64,000 nucleotides of DNA from positions 1 through 64,000 of the forward strand of contig CACGPY010000003.1 in assembly GCA_902575095.1 (NCBI GenBank), written 5' to 3'. A program made the position numbers and the translations under genes. Positions 54,858 to 63,392 of this stretch are shown here, in pieces. Under the pieces are notes generated by a model. The model had not been told where the DNA came from and did not search any database. It saw nothing but the letters and a program-made list of their open reading frames with translations. This stretch comes from an uncultured Pelagibacteraceae bacterium. Lineage in GTDB: Bacteria; Pseudomonadota; Alphaproteobacteria; Pelagibacterales; Pelagibacteraceae. How positions within the stretch are numbered: the first letter of the stretch is position 1; each line of letters begins with the position of its first letter.

Positions 54858-55157
54858 TTACTTAGATTGAGGTATTTGTGGAAGGTTTGGATTCTCCTCT
54901 TCTTGTTTTTCAAGAACTGATTGTGTTTCACGAAACTCATCTCGTGAAATAGCAACTATAGCGATGCTGCAAATTATAAATAAAGTAGCTACTATAGACG
55001 TTAATTTTGTAAGAAAAGTTCCAACTGATCTTGCAGAAGTGAAATTATCTTGTGAAACACCTAAACCTAAAGCACCACCTTCAGATCTTTGTAATAAAAT
55101 GATAATCACTAAAATTACCGCTAAAACAATGTTAACAAAGATAAGTAAACTTTCCAT
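54858..55157 (-). CDS. secG: preprotein translocase subunit SecG
   Basis: 99-residue two-span translocon subunit: SLLIFVNIVLAVILVIIILLQ, the conserved loop QRSEGGALGLG with following SQDNFTSARS, then the second span LTSIVATLFIICSIAIVAI and an acidic tail. Five bases from tpiA, as in other alphaproteobacteria. Confidence 0.94.
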   Translation of the reverse strand: MESLLIFVNIVLAVILVIIILLQRSEGGALGLGVSQDNFTSARSVGTFLTKLTSIVATLFIICSIAIVAISRDEFRETQSVLEKQEEENPNLPQIPQSK

Positions 55158-55162
55158 GATGC

Positions 55163-55906
55163 TTATCTATAGTAATTCTTTATTATATCAATAAATTTTT
55201 TTGAGGTTTTTGATGCTCCTCCTATTAAAAAACCATCTATTTCTTTAATTTCCTTAAACATTTTGACATTACTACCATCTACAGAACCACCATATAGCAC
55301 CGCTGGACTATTTTTTTTAAATATTCCTTTTAAAACTTTTTTAATATGAATTGTGGTTTTTTGTAATTCATTTGCAGTTGGAATTTGTCCTGTACCTATT
55401 GACCAAATAGGCTCGTAAGCAACAATAATATTTTTTTTGTTAAATTTTTTTTCAAGCACTTTCATCAGTTGTCTCTTTAATACGTTCAGTGTTTTTTTAT
55501 TTTTTTTCTCAGTTTTATTTTCGCCAATACAAAAAACTACTTTTAAATTATTCTTTAGTGCATATCTAACCTTATCTTTAAGCATTGTATCATTGTCGCC
55601 TTCACTACGATTATCTGAATGTCCAATTAAAGTATATTTAGCACCCACACTTCTTAGCATGTAAGAACTAATAGCAGCAGTATTTGAAGAGAATTGATCT
55701 TTTTGATAACAATTCTGGGCTCCTATCGAAATACTCTTATTTTTAAAATATTTGGAATAGCTTTCAATTAAAGTGAACGGTGGTGTAATTATTACTCTAT
55801 ATTTGTTTCTATTTTTGTCTTCAGAGTAAAATAAATTAATTTTATTAAGGATATTGACAGATTTGGGCACACCGAACATTTTCCAATTACCAATAAAATA
55901 CTTCAT
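55163..55906 (-). CDS. tpiA: triosephosphate isomerase
   Basis: Interconverts dihydroxyacetone phosphate and glyceraldehyde 3-phosphate. 247 residues: catalytic lysine K9 in FIGNWKMFG, catalytic base E165 in VAYEPIWSIGTGQIPT, phosphate loops YGGSVDGSN and GFLIGGASK. The electrophile region reads LIGHSDNRSEG: H96 is kept, but the glutamate of the usual GHSERR is aspartate (D98). First gene of the tpiA-secG-pyrG-kdsA-eno string. Confidence 0.94.
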   Translation of the reverse strand: MKYFIGNWKMFGVPKSVNILNKINLFYSEDKNRNKYRVIITPPFTLIESYSKYFKNKSISIGAQNCYQKDQFSSNTAAISSYMLRSVGAKYTLIGHSDNRSEGDNDTMLKDKVRYALKNNLKVVFCIGENKTEKKNKKTLNVLKRQLMKVLEKKFNKKNIIVAYEPIWSIGTGQIPTANELQKTTIHIKKVLKGIFKKNSPAVLYGGSVDGSNVKMFKEIKEIDGFLIGGASKTSKKFIDIIKNYYR

Positions 55907-55940
55907 AATTTGCCTTAATTTAAATTTTAATTTATAGGTG

Positions 55941-55946
55941 TATAAT
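55941..55946 (+). promoter_or_regulatory. possible -10 box for the ppiD-trp gene string
   Basis: TATAAT 24 bases before the ppiD-like start, in the 63-base divergent gap with tpiA. A convincing -35 at the right spacing is not seen, so this is only a candidate. Confidence 0.35.
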
Positions 55947-55969
55947 TTTAAAATTAATAGATTAATATA

Positions 55970-57424
55970 ATGACAACATCAATAGGTAAATTATCAAAAT
56001 CTTTTTTTCTGAAAGTTCTAGTTGGAATAATCATTCTACCTTTTGTCTTCTGGGGAATGGGTGACGTTTTTAGAGGTGGAAATCAAAACGTGATTGCAAC
56101 AATTGACTCAGAAAAAATAAGCACTCAGGATTTTATGAATTATGTAAACAGACTCAATCTAAACGATGACCAAATTAAAAACTTAGCTAAAACAGATTTA
56201 ATAGAGCAGATTTTATCGGATTTTATTGGAAAAAAAGTTATGTCATTAGAAATTGAAAAACTTGGTATAGTTGTAAGCGATAATGCTTTGAGAGATTTAA
56301 TTAAAAATGATAAATTATTTTTTAAAAATAAAAAGTTTTCAAGAACTGAGTATGAAAAATTTTTAATTACAAGTGGATTAACAGCTCCTCAATTCGAGTC
56401 CAATATAGTTGAGCAAGAAAAAAGGAGGCAGTTTTTGAGTTCTTTAGCAGGAGGAATAGTTATTCCTGAAATTTTAGCAGAAAAAGAATTTAGAAAAGAA
56501 AATCAAACTAAAATAATTCAGTATATAGATTTAGATAAATATCATTCAAAAAATAAACCAACGCAGAAAAGTATCAAAGAGCTTTATGAAAGAAATAAAA
56601 GTGTTTTTTTGATTGAACTCAAATCAATAAGATATGCTGAGATTAAACCAGAATTAATTAGTGGAAGTAAAGATTATAACGAAAATTTTTTTAAACAATT
56701 AGATGTTATTGAAAATAATATTTTAGATGGACAATCTTTTGAAGAAACTACAAAAGTAAATAATTTAAAAACTGTTGAATTTAATAAAATCAATGCAAAA
56801 AAAGAGAACGTAACAAAAGATAAAATAGAAAATCTGCCTGATAATCTTTTTAAAAAGATATATAATTTGAAATCACCTCAATCTCCCGAAGTTATAAATT
56901 TAAATAATAAATATTATTTAGCGGAGATTAAAGATGTGGAAAAAAAGAATAGGTCAATGAATGATCCTGAAGTTTTAGAAGCACTTACCGCTCAATTAAG
57001 TTTTAAAGAAAAAATTGAGAATAATACATCAATTGCTAAAGATATAAGTTTAGGTGCTTTTGATGGTGATAACTATAAAAAATTTGCCGATGATAATGGC
57101 TTAGTAGTCAAAGATTACAAAATATCTAATTTAAAACAAAACGATGTATTTGAAGAAAATTTGGTTAAGCGAATTTTTTTAACTAAAGATGGTGACATTA
57201 ATCTTTTAACTAATAATACGCTGACTAAAAGTTTTTTAATATATACAAAAAAAACTGAATATAAGAAATTAGATAAAAATGGTAATGAATTTGAGCAATA
57301 CGAAGCTAAGGCACGCTTAAACTTGATTAATAAAATCTATCAATTATATGATGAGAGTGCTAATCAGAAGTATAAAGTTGAAATTAATCAAAGAACTATA
57401 GATCGTGTTAAAAATTCGTTTTAA
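55970..57424 (+). CDS. membrane-anchored periplasmic chaperone/peptidyl-prolyl isomerase (PpiD/SurA-N type)
   Basis: 484 residues. One N-terminal span (FLKVLVGIIILPFVFWGMGDVF) anchors a periplasmic protein; then a SurA-N-like helical domain (IATIDSEKISTQDFMNYVNRL, LTAPQFESNIVEQEKRRQFLSSLAGG). The central rotamase-like region is weakly conserved, with PDNLFKKIYNLKSPQSPEVINLNNKYYLAEIKDVE. PpiD-type proteins help newly secreted outer-membrane proteins leave the translocon. Smaller than E. coli PpiD (about 620). It lies just before trpE, an arrangement seen in other alphaproteobacteria. Confidence 0.85.
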   Translation: MTTSIGKLSKSFFLKVLVGIIILPFVFWGMGDVFRGGNQNVIATIDSEKISTQDFMNYVNRLNLNDDQIKNLAKTDLIEQILSDFIGKKVMSLEIEKLGIVVSDNALRDLIKNDKLFFKNKKFSRTEYEKFLITSGLTAPQFESNIVEQEKRRQFLSSLAGGIVIPEILAEKEFRKENQTKIIQYIDLDKYHSKNKPTQKSIKELYERNKSVFLIELKSIRYAEIKPELISGSKDYNENFFKQLDVIENNILDGQSFEETTKVNNLKTVEFNKINAKKENVTKDKIENLPDNLFKKIYNLKSPQSPEVINLNNKYYLAEIKDVEKKNRSMNDPEVLEALTAQLSFKEKIENNTSIAKDISLGAFDGDNYKKFADDNGLVVKDYKISNLKQNDVFEENLVKRIFLTKDGDINLLTNNTLTKSFLIYTKKTEYKKLDKNGNEFEQYEAKARLNLINKIYQLYDESANQKYKVEINQRTIDRVKNSF

Positions 57425-58881
57425 TGAAATTAAATTTAAGTTTTAAAGAATTTAAAAGTAATCACTCTAAAAAAAAACATCAAATTTTATTTAGAGCCAG
57501 ATCTTGTAATCAATATGATAAAGTTGAAAACTTATTTAGATTTCTTTTAGCTGAAAAAAATAGCTTTATTTTTGAGTCAGTCGAAAAAGGAACAATTAAA
57601 GGTCGCTATACCATAATTGGTCTAAATCCTGATAGAATATGGGATATTAGAAAGAATATTATTACGCTTAATAGCTCAGATAAAAGTACTAAAATAAAAT
57701 CTGATCCATTAAAATATATAAACAAACTTATTAAGGAATTTAAGATTAAAATCCCAAATCAATTACCTTCAATGTCATCGATGGTTGTGGGTTATTTTTC
57801 TTATGATGTTATTCGTTATATAGAAAAAATACCAAATAATTGTAAAGATGATCTTAAAATACCTGATGTTAGATTATCGAGACCTAAAAATTTAGTAATT
57901 TATGACAATGTTAAAAAAAAAATTTTTTATGTAGAAAATGTTTATGCTGATACAAAAATTAAAAATTATGAAGAAGAATATCATTCGATAATTAAAAGAT
58001 TTGATTTGTACGAAGATTTTGAGAATATTAAACTTCCTGAACAATTCACATTTAAACCCAACAAGTATTTAATAAAATCAAATATCTCAAAAGAAAAATT
58101 CAAATCGCTTGTTAAAAAAGCAAAAACATACATAGAAAAAGGGGATATTTTTCAAGTTGTTATAAGTCAGAGGTTTGAAAGAAAAATAAATAAAACACCG
58201 ATAGAAATTTATAACTATTTAAGAAAATCTAATCCCTCTCCTTTTATGTTTTATTTTAATTATAAAGATTTTAACATTTTAGGTAGCAGTCCAGAAATAT
58301 TGGTAAGACTTAGAAGTGGAGAGGTAACAATAAGACCAATCGCTGGCACTAGACCAAGAGGAAAAAACAGCAGAGAAGATAAAAAATATGAATTAGATCT
58401 TTTAAAAGATAAGAAAGAATTAGCAGAGCATTTAATGTTATTAGATCTTGGAAGAAATGATGTTGGAAAAGTATCCAAAGTAAATACAGTTAAAGTTACT
58501 GAAAAGTTTAAAGTTGAAAGATATTCTCATGTAATGCACATAGTTTCAAATGTAATAGGAAAATTTAATAATAAATTTTCATTATTTGAAACATTATTAT
58601 CTGGCTTTCCAGCGGGCACAGTAAGTGGCGCTCCCAAAATTAGAGCTATGGAAATCATTGATGAATTAGAGAAAAATAAAAGGAAATTATACGCGGGTGG
58701 CATTGGTTATTTCACTCCTAATGGTGAATTTGACACCTGTATAGCTTTAAGAACAGCTCTAATTAAAAATAAGAAATTTTATGTACAGGCTGGTGCTGGT
58801 GTAGTAGCGGATAGTAAACCTGAAAAAGAGTACGCTGAAACGGTCAATAAAGCTAAAGCTTTATTGAGAGCGGTAGATTAA
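57424..58881 (+). CDS. trpE: anthranilate synthase component I
   Basis: Chorismate to anthranilate with TrpG supplying ammonia. 485 residues: N-terminal RYTIIGLNPDRIW, catalytic core AKTYIEKGDIFQVVISQRFE, NPSPFMFYFNY, LGSSPEILVRL, RPIAGTRPRGK, LMLLDLGRNDVGKVS, FPAGTVSGAPKIRAMEIIDELE, and VQAGAGVVADSKPEKEYAET. Feedback-type N-terminal residues are present in the LLAEKNSFIFESVE part. Starts on the last base of the ppiD-like gene. Confidence 0.95.
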   Translation: MKLNLSFKEFKSNHSKKKHQILFRARSCNQYDKVENLFRFLLAEKNSFIFESVEKGTIKGRYTIIGLNPDRIWDIRKNIITLNSSDKSTKIKSDPLKYINKLIKEFKIKIPNQLPSMSSMVVGYFSYDVIRYIEKIPNNCKDDLKIPDVRLSRPKNLVIYDNVKKKIFYVENVYADTKIKNYEEEYHSIIKRFDLYEDFENIKLPEQFTFKPNKYLIKSNISKEKFKSLVKKAKTYIEKGDIFQVVISQRFERKINKTPIEIYNYLRKSNPSPFMFYFNYKDFNILGSSPEILVRLRSGEVTIRPIAGTRPRGKNSREDKKYELDLLKDKKELAEHLMLLDLGRNDVGKVSKVNTVKVTEKFKVERYSHVMHIVSNVIGKFNNKFSLFETLLSGFPAGTVSGAPKIRAMEIIDELEKNKRKLYAGGIGYFTPNGEFDTCIALRTALIKNKKFYVQAGAGVVADSKPEKEYAETVNKAKALLRAVD

Positions 58882-59448
58882 ATGAAAATATTACTAATAG
58901 ATAACTACGATAGTTTTACTTACAACTTATATCACTATATCTCTAATTTTATAAAGAATGTTGAGGTAGTTAGGAATGATAAAATTGATGGTAAAACAAT
59001 TATAAGAAAAAAATATAATAAAATTGTTATCTCGCCTGGACCAGGTAATCCAAATCAAGCTGGTAATTGTTTAAAAATAGTTAAAGAAATTCATAAAAAA
59101 ATACCTATTCTTGGAGTATGTTTAGGTCATCAAATCATTGGTCAGGTTTTTGGTGGAAAAATAGTGAGAGCTAAGAATTTAATGCATGGAAAAACTAGTA
59201 AAATAAAACATCAAAGGAAAGGTCTATTTAAGAATATCCAAAATAATTTTGAAGCAACGAGATATCACAGCCTTGTAGTTGATAGTAAAAAATTCCCAAA
59301 AGACTTAATAATTACCGCAGAAACTAAAAATAAAACAATTATGGGGTTGATGCATAAAAAATATAATATTCACGGATTTCAATTTCATCCTGAGAGTATA
59401 AGTACTAAAGTGGGTATGAAATTAATTAAAAATTTTATCACTAATTAA
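58882..59448 (+). CDS. trpG: anthranilate synthase component II (glutamine amidotransferase)
   Basis: Class I glutaminase feeding ammonia to TrpE; could also serve PabB. 188 residues: LLIDNYDSFTYNLYHYI, VISPGPGNPNQAG, the nucleophile in ILGVCLGHQIIGQVFGG, ATRYHSLVV, and the catalytic His/Glu in GFQFHPESIST. Directly follows trpE with no spacing. Confidence 0.95.
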   Translation: MKILLIDNYDSFTYNLYHYISNFIKNVEVVRNDKIDGKTIIRKKYNKIVISPGPGNPNQAGNCLKIVKEIHKKIPILGVCLGHQIIGQVFGGKIVRAKNLMHGKTSKIKHQRKGLFKNIQNNFEATRYHSLVVDSKKFPKDLIITAETKNKTIMGLMHKKYNIHGFQFHPESISTKVGMKLIKNFITN

Positions 59449-59449
59449 C

Positions 59450-60445
59450 ATGTCTGATTTAGCAGCTAAATTAAAACAAGGTCAAAATCTTTCTTTTGAG
59501 GAAAGCAAGTCTCTATTTTCAGAACTAATGGAGGGCAAAAAGGAGGAAAGTCAAATTATTGAAATTCTCGAGGCTTTGATAAAAAAAGGTGAAACAAAGG
59601 ATGAATTAGCTGGAGGCATATTTGTTCTAAGAGAAAAGGCAACAAAAGTTTCAGCAGATCCAAATACTATTGATACTTGCGGAACTGGAGGAGATGGTCA
59701 AAACTCTTTAAATATTTCAACTGCAGCTGCAATAGTTTTAGCGAGCATGGGTGTTAAAGTTGCTAAACACGGAAATAAAGCTGTTTCATCTAATTGTGGT
59801 TCAGCTGATGTATTAGAAGCATTAAAAATTAATATCAATCTTAAGCCAAATGAAGCAGAGGAAAGTATTAAGAATTTTAATTTTGCTTTTATGTTTGCAC
59901 CAAATTTCCACTCAGCGATGAAACATGTAGGTCCTGCTAGAAAAAAAATGGGTAAGAAAACTATTTTTAATTTAATTGGCCCTTTAAGTAGTCCAGCTCA
60001 AGTAAAAAGACAAATAATTGGAGTTTTTGATAAAAAATGGATGAAACCTTTCGCTGAAGCTTTAAAAGAAAACAATGTTGTTCATGCTTATATTGTTCAT
60101 AGTGACGATGGCATGGATGAGATTTCACCTTTTGCAAAAACTAATGTTGTAGAATTAAAGGATGGTAAAATAAATGAATTTATTATTGATCCTAAAGAGC
60201 AAGGTATAAATTCAGGTAATAAAGAAAATTTAAAAGGAAAAAACGCAGAGTACAATTCTAAAAAAATTATAGAAATATATAAAGGAACCTTTAACGAATT
60301 TTCACAGTCAGTTGCTTTAAATACTGCTGCTGGATTAATTGTTGCAGGAAAAGAAAATGATTTTAAAAATGCTTTTAAGAAAGCTTCGGAACATCTAAAT
60401 TCTGGAAAAGTGTTTGAACATTTGACAAAATTACAATCGAAATAA
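59450..60445 (+). CDS. trpD: anthranilate phosphoribosyltransferase
   Basis: Second tryptophan step. 331 residues: IDTCGTGGDGQNSLNIST phosphoribosyl-pyrophosphate loop, VAKHGNKAVSSNCGSADVLEAL, FMFAPNFHSAMKHVGPARKKMG, TIFNLIGPLSSPAQVKRQIIGVF, and SDDGMDEISPF. One-base gap from trpG and TAATG overlap with trpC. Confidence 0.96.
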   Translation: MSDLAAKLKQGQNLSFEESKSLFSELMEGKKEESQIIEILEALIKKGETKDELAGGIFVLREKATKVSADPNTIDTCGTGGDGQNSLNISTAAAIVLASMGVKVAKHGNKAVSSNCGSADVLEALKININLKPNEAEESIKNFNFAFMFAPNFHSAMKHVGPARKKMGKKTIFNLIGPLSSPAQVKRQIIGVFDKKWMKPFAEALKENNVVHAYIVHSDDGMDEISPFAKTNVVELKDGKINEFIIDPKEQGINSGNKENLKGKNAEYNSKKIIEIYKGTFNEFSQSVALNTAAGLIVAGKENDFKNAFKKASEHLNSGKVFEHLTKLQSK

Positions 60446-61239
60446 TGACTAATGTTTTAGATAAGATTATCGAAGACAAAAAAGAGTCTTTGAGAAATAT
60501 TAAAAAGAATAATTCTTTAGTTTCTCTTGAAAATACTATCAAATCTTTAAATAGCTTTTTAAATTTTAAAGATGCTATATCAAATAATAAAGGTATTTCA
60601 CTTATTACAGAGATAAAAAAAGCAAGTCCATCTGCTGGAGAGTTGGTAAAAGATTTTAATCATTTAAATATTGCAAAAATGTATTTAGATAACGGCGCTA
60701 CTTGCCTTTCAGTTTTGACTGAGGAAAAACATTTCTTTGGAAAACTTGATTATATAAAAGATATTAAAAATAAGTTTAAAATACCTGTTCTAGCAAAAGA
60801 TTTCTTTATAGATCCTTACCAAATCGCATTATCTAAAAGTTTTGGCAGTGATTGTATTTTAATTATTGTTGCTGCACTAGATGAGAAGTTAGCAGATGAA
60901 ATTTACGCTGAAGCAAAAAGATACAAACTGTCAGTAATAGTAGAGGTTCATGATAACAAGGAAGCTGAGACTGCTTTAAAGTATGAAGATGCTTTAATTG
61001 GAATTAATAATAGAAACCTAAAAACATTAGACATATCTATAAACAATACGATTTCTATTTTTGAAACTTTAAAAGAGCATAAGGGCCCTATCATTTCAGA
61101 AAGTGGGATTAAAAATGAAACTGATGCTAAATATATTTATGAAAAGACAGGAATTAAAAATTTTCTTATCGGTGAATCACTTTTAAAATCTGACAATCCA
61201 GCAGAATTATTAAAAAAATTTAAGCAAATAACTCAATAA
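60445..61239 (+). CDS. trpC: indole-3-glycerol phosphate synthase
   Basis: TIM-barrel enzyme closing the indole ring. 264 residues: SLITEIKKASPSAG with the catalytic lysine, CLSVLTEEKHFFGKLDYI, PVLAKDFFIDPYQIA, LIIVAALDEKLADEIY, VEVHDNKEAETAL, IGINNRNLKTLDI and SESGIKNETDAKYI. Not fused to trpF. Last gene of the trpEGDC set; trpFBA are elsewhere. Confidence 0.96.
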   Translation: MTNVLDKIIEDKKESLRNIKKNNSLVSLENTIKSLNSFLNFKDAISNNKGISLITEIKKASPSAGELVKDFNHLNIAKMYLDNGATCLSVLTEEKHFFGKLDYIKDIKNKFKIPVLAKDFFIDPYQIALSKSFGSDCILIIVAALDEKLADEIYAEAKRYKLSVIVEVHDNKEAETALKYEDALIGINNRNLKTLDISINNTISIFETLKEHKGPIISESGIKNETDAKYIYEKTGIKNFLIGESLLKSDNPAELLKKFKQITQ

Positions 61240-61272
61240 AATAAGGGTTTATTTCAAGTTGTAATTTAAATA

Positions 61273-61287
61273 GAACTTTTATAGAAC
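61273..61287 (+). promoter_or_regulatory. alphaproteobacterial SOS (LexA) box upstream of lexA
   Basis: GAAC-TTTTATA-GAAC, exactly the GAAC-N7-GAAC form (reverse complement GTTC-N7-GTTC) of the alphaproteobacterial LexA operator, ending 22 bases before the chosen lexA start. Supports autoregulation. Confidence 0.85.
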
Positions 61288-61309
61288 ATAGATGTACGAG
61301 GTTTGTTCT

Positions 61310-61984
61310 ATGCTTACGAAAAAACAAAAAAACTTACTTATATTTATTAATAAGAAGATTAGATCTTCTGGAATTTCCCCTTCTTACGAGGAAATGAAAA
61401 ATTCACTCAACCTTAAGTCGAAATCAGGAATTCACAGATTAATCTCAGCTTTAGAAGAGCGTGGATTTGTAAAAAGGCTGGCTCACAAAGCCAGAGCATT
61501 AGAGGTAGTAAAATTACCAGAAAACGCTAGTGCAAACGATATTTTTAATACTTTTACACCAAGTGTAATTAAAGGTGGTCTTGATAAAGAAAAGACAAAA
61601 TCAACTGATGTTTCTGTTTTAGGAAGTATAGCTGCAGGAACACCTATTGAAGCAATTCAACAAGAAGTTGATAGAGTAGCTTTACCTGAAGATTTACAAA
61701 ATAATGGTGAACATTATGGTTTAAAAGTTAAAGGTGACTCTATGATTGAAGCAGGTATTAATGATGGTGATACTGTTATCGTTAAGAAAACTTCAAACGT
61801 AGACAGTGGTCAAATCGCAGTTGTTTTAATCGATGATCAAGAGGCAACTTTAAAAAGAGTAAGAAAAAAAGGAAATACTATTGCACTAGAAGCCGCTAAT
61901 AGAAATTACGGTACAAAAATTTACGCTGCAAATAGAATAAAAATTCAAGGTAAATTAGTTTCTTTATATAGAAACTTTCACTAA
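61310..61984 (+). CDS. lexA: LexA repressor
   Basis: SOS repressor with self-cleaving peptidase. 224 residues from the ATG of MLTKKQKNLLIFINKKI, the usual alphaproteobacterial start; the track start six codons upstream would place the extra residues close to the operator. Winged HTH in SPSYEEMKNSLNLKSKSGIHRLISALEERGFVKR, cleavage site in GSIAAGTPIEA, catalytic serine in KGDSMIEAGI, lysine in QEATLKRVRKKG. Follows trpC after 70 bases that hold the SOS box. Confidence 0.95.
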   Translation: MLTKKQKNLLIFINKKIRSSGISPSYEEMKNSLNLKSKSGIHRLISALEERGFVKRLAHKARALEVVKLPENASANDIFNTFTPSVIKGGLDKEKTKSTDVSVLGSIAAGTPIEAIQQEVDRVALPEDLQNNGEHYGLKVKGDSMIEAGINDGDTVIVKKTSNVDSGQIAVVLIDDQEATLKRVRKKGNTIALEAANRNYGTKIYAANRIKIQGKLVSLYRNFH

Positions 61985-62003
61985 AATAGTCTAATTAGTA
62001 TAA

Positions 62004-63392
62004 ATGTCTTTTAATTGTAGGTTTGCGCCCTCTCCTACTGGGCCTCTTCATATTGGTGGTGTTCGAACGGCATTATTTAATTGGCTTTTAGCTAAGAAAA
62101 ATAAAGGTAAATATTTCTTAAGAATTGAAGATACAGATAAAGAAAGATCAAAAGACGAATTTAAAAAACAAATTATTACATCATTATCATGGCTGGGGAT
62201 TGAACATGATGGTGAAGAATATATTCAATCTAAAAACATTAATAAACATGTTGCAGTTGCTGAAGAGCTTATTAAAAAAGGTTTTGCTTATGAGTGTTAT
62301 TGCTCAGAAAAAGAAATAAATGAACAAAAAGAGAAGTGTAAAAAACAAGGTATACCGTACGTTTATAATAGAAAGTGGAGAGATGCTAAAGACCTTAAAA
62401 TTCCAGAGAACGTGAAACCGGTAATTAGATTTAAGAGTAAAATTTCAGGGAATACAATTATAAAAGATTTAGTTCAAGGAGAAAGAAATATCTCAAATTC
62501 TACAATTGAAGATTTTGTAATATTAAGAAAAGATAAATCACCAACATATCAATTATCAGCAACAGTTGATGATCATGAGATGAAAATTACTCATGTAATA
62601 AGAGGTGACGATCATATGATTAATTCTTTTAAACAAAAACAAATCTATGATGCCATGGGTTGGGATGTTCCGAACTTTGCTCACATTCCATTAATTCATA
62701 GTGAAAAAGGAAAAAAATTATCTAAAAGGGATAATGCATCTACCCTTGAAGATTATGTTAAAATTGGAATTATTTCAGACGCATTAAGGAATTATTTATT
62801 AAGATTAGGATGGTCTTATAAAGATAAAGAGATTTTTACTAAGCAAGAAAGCATTGAGTTATTTGATTTAAGTGGTGTCGGTAAATCACCTTCAAAACTT
62901 GATATGAATAGGATTTATTCAATAAATGAAACATATATAAAAACAATAGATGAAAAAGATCTATTTAATTTCTTCAAAGAGTATGTTTCAAAATATAAAA
63001 AACCTATAGATCAAGCAAAAGAGAATATACTTTTAAAATCAATGGGTTTCTTAAAGAACAAAGCAAAAACCCTAGGGGATATTTGGAATAATGCTCAATA
63101 TATTATTAATGATAAAATTGAGATTGGTGCAGATGATAAAAAACTAATTGATGATTTATCAAAAAAGGTAATTAACGACTTTATTAGTGAATATGAAAAA
63201 CTATCCTCTTTATCTAGAGAGGTTTTAGAACCTATAATTAAATCCTTGATAGATAAACATAAGACTAATTTTAAAGGTGTGGGTCAGCCTCTAAGAATAG
63301 CGCTTGTTGGTTCAAGATTTGGGCCAGGTCTATATGATGTTATTTTATCTTTAGATAAAGCTGAAGTAGTTAAAAGACTAAAACAAATTTAA
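62004..63392 (+). CDS. gltX: glutamyl-tRNA synthetase
   Basis: Class Ib synthetase charging tRNA-Glu (and tRNA-Gln where GatCAB is used). 462 residues: RFAPSPTGPLHIGGVRTALFNWLLAK with the HIGH-type motif, FLRIEDTDKERSKDE, a Zn-like YECYCSEKEI, DFVILRKDKSPTYQLSATVDDHEMKITHVIRGDDH, and KMSKS-type KKLSKRDNASTLEDY. Normal length. 19 bases after lexA. Confidence 0.96.
   Translation: MSFNCRFAPSPTGPLHIGGVRTALFNWLLAKKNKGKYFLRIEDTDKERSKDEFKKQIITSLSWLGIEHDGEEYIQSKNINKHVAVAEELIKKGFAYECYCSEKEINEQKEKCKKQGIPYVYNRKWRDAKDLKIPENVKPVIRFKSKISGNTIIKDLVQGERNISNSTIEDFVILRKDKSPTYQLSATVDDHEMKITHVIRGDDHMINSFKQKQIYDAMGWDVPNFAHIPLIHSEKGKKLSKRDNASTLEDYVKIGIISDALRNYLLRLGWSYKDKEIFTKQESIELFDLSGVGKSPSKLDMNRIYSINETYIKTIDEKDLFNFFKEYVSKYKKPIDQAKENILLKSMGFLKNKAKTLGDIWNNAQYIINDKIEIGADDKKLIDDLSKKVINDFISEYEKLSSLSREVLEPIIKSLIDKHKTNFKGVGQPLRIALVGSRFGPGLYDVILSLDKAEVVKRLKQI

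Noticed and set aside
61238-61254. AAATAA/TTATTT inverted repeat after trpC as a terminator
   Set aside because: A six-pair all-AT stem with no U-run is too weak to call in DNA this AT-rich.
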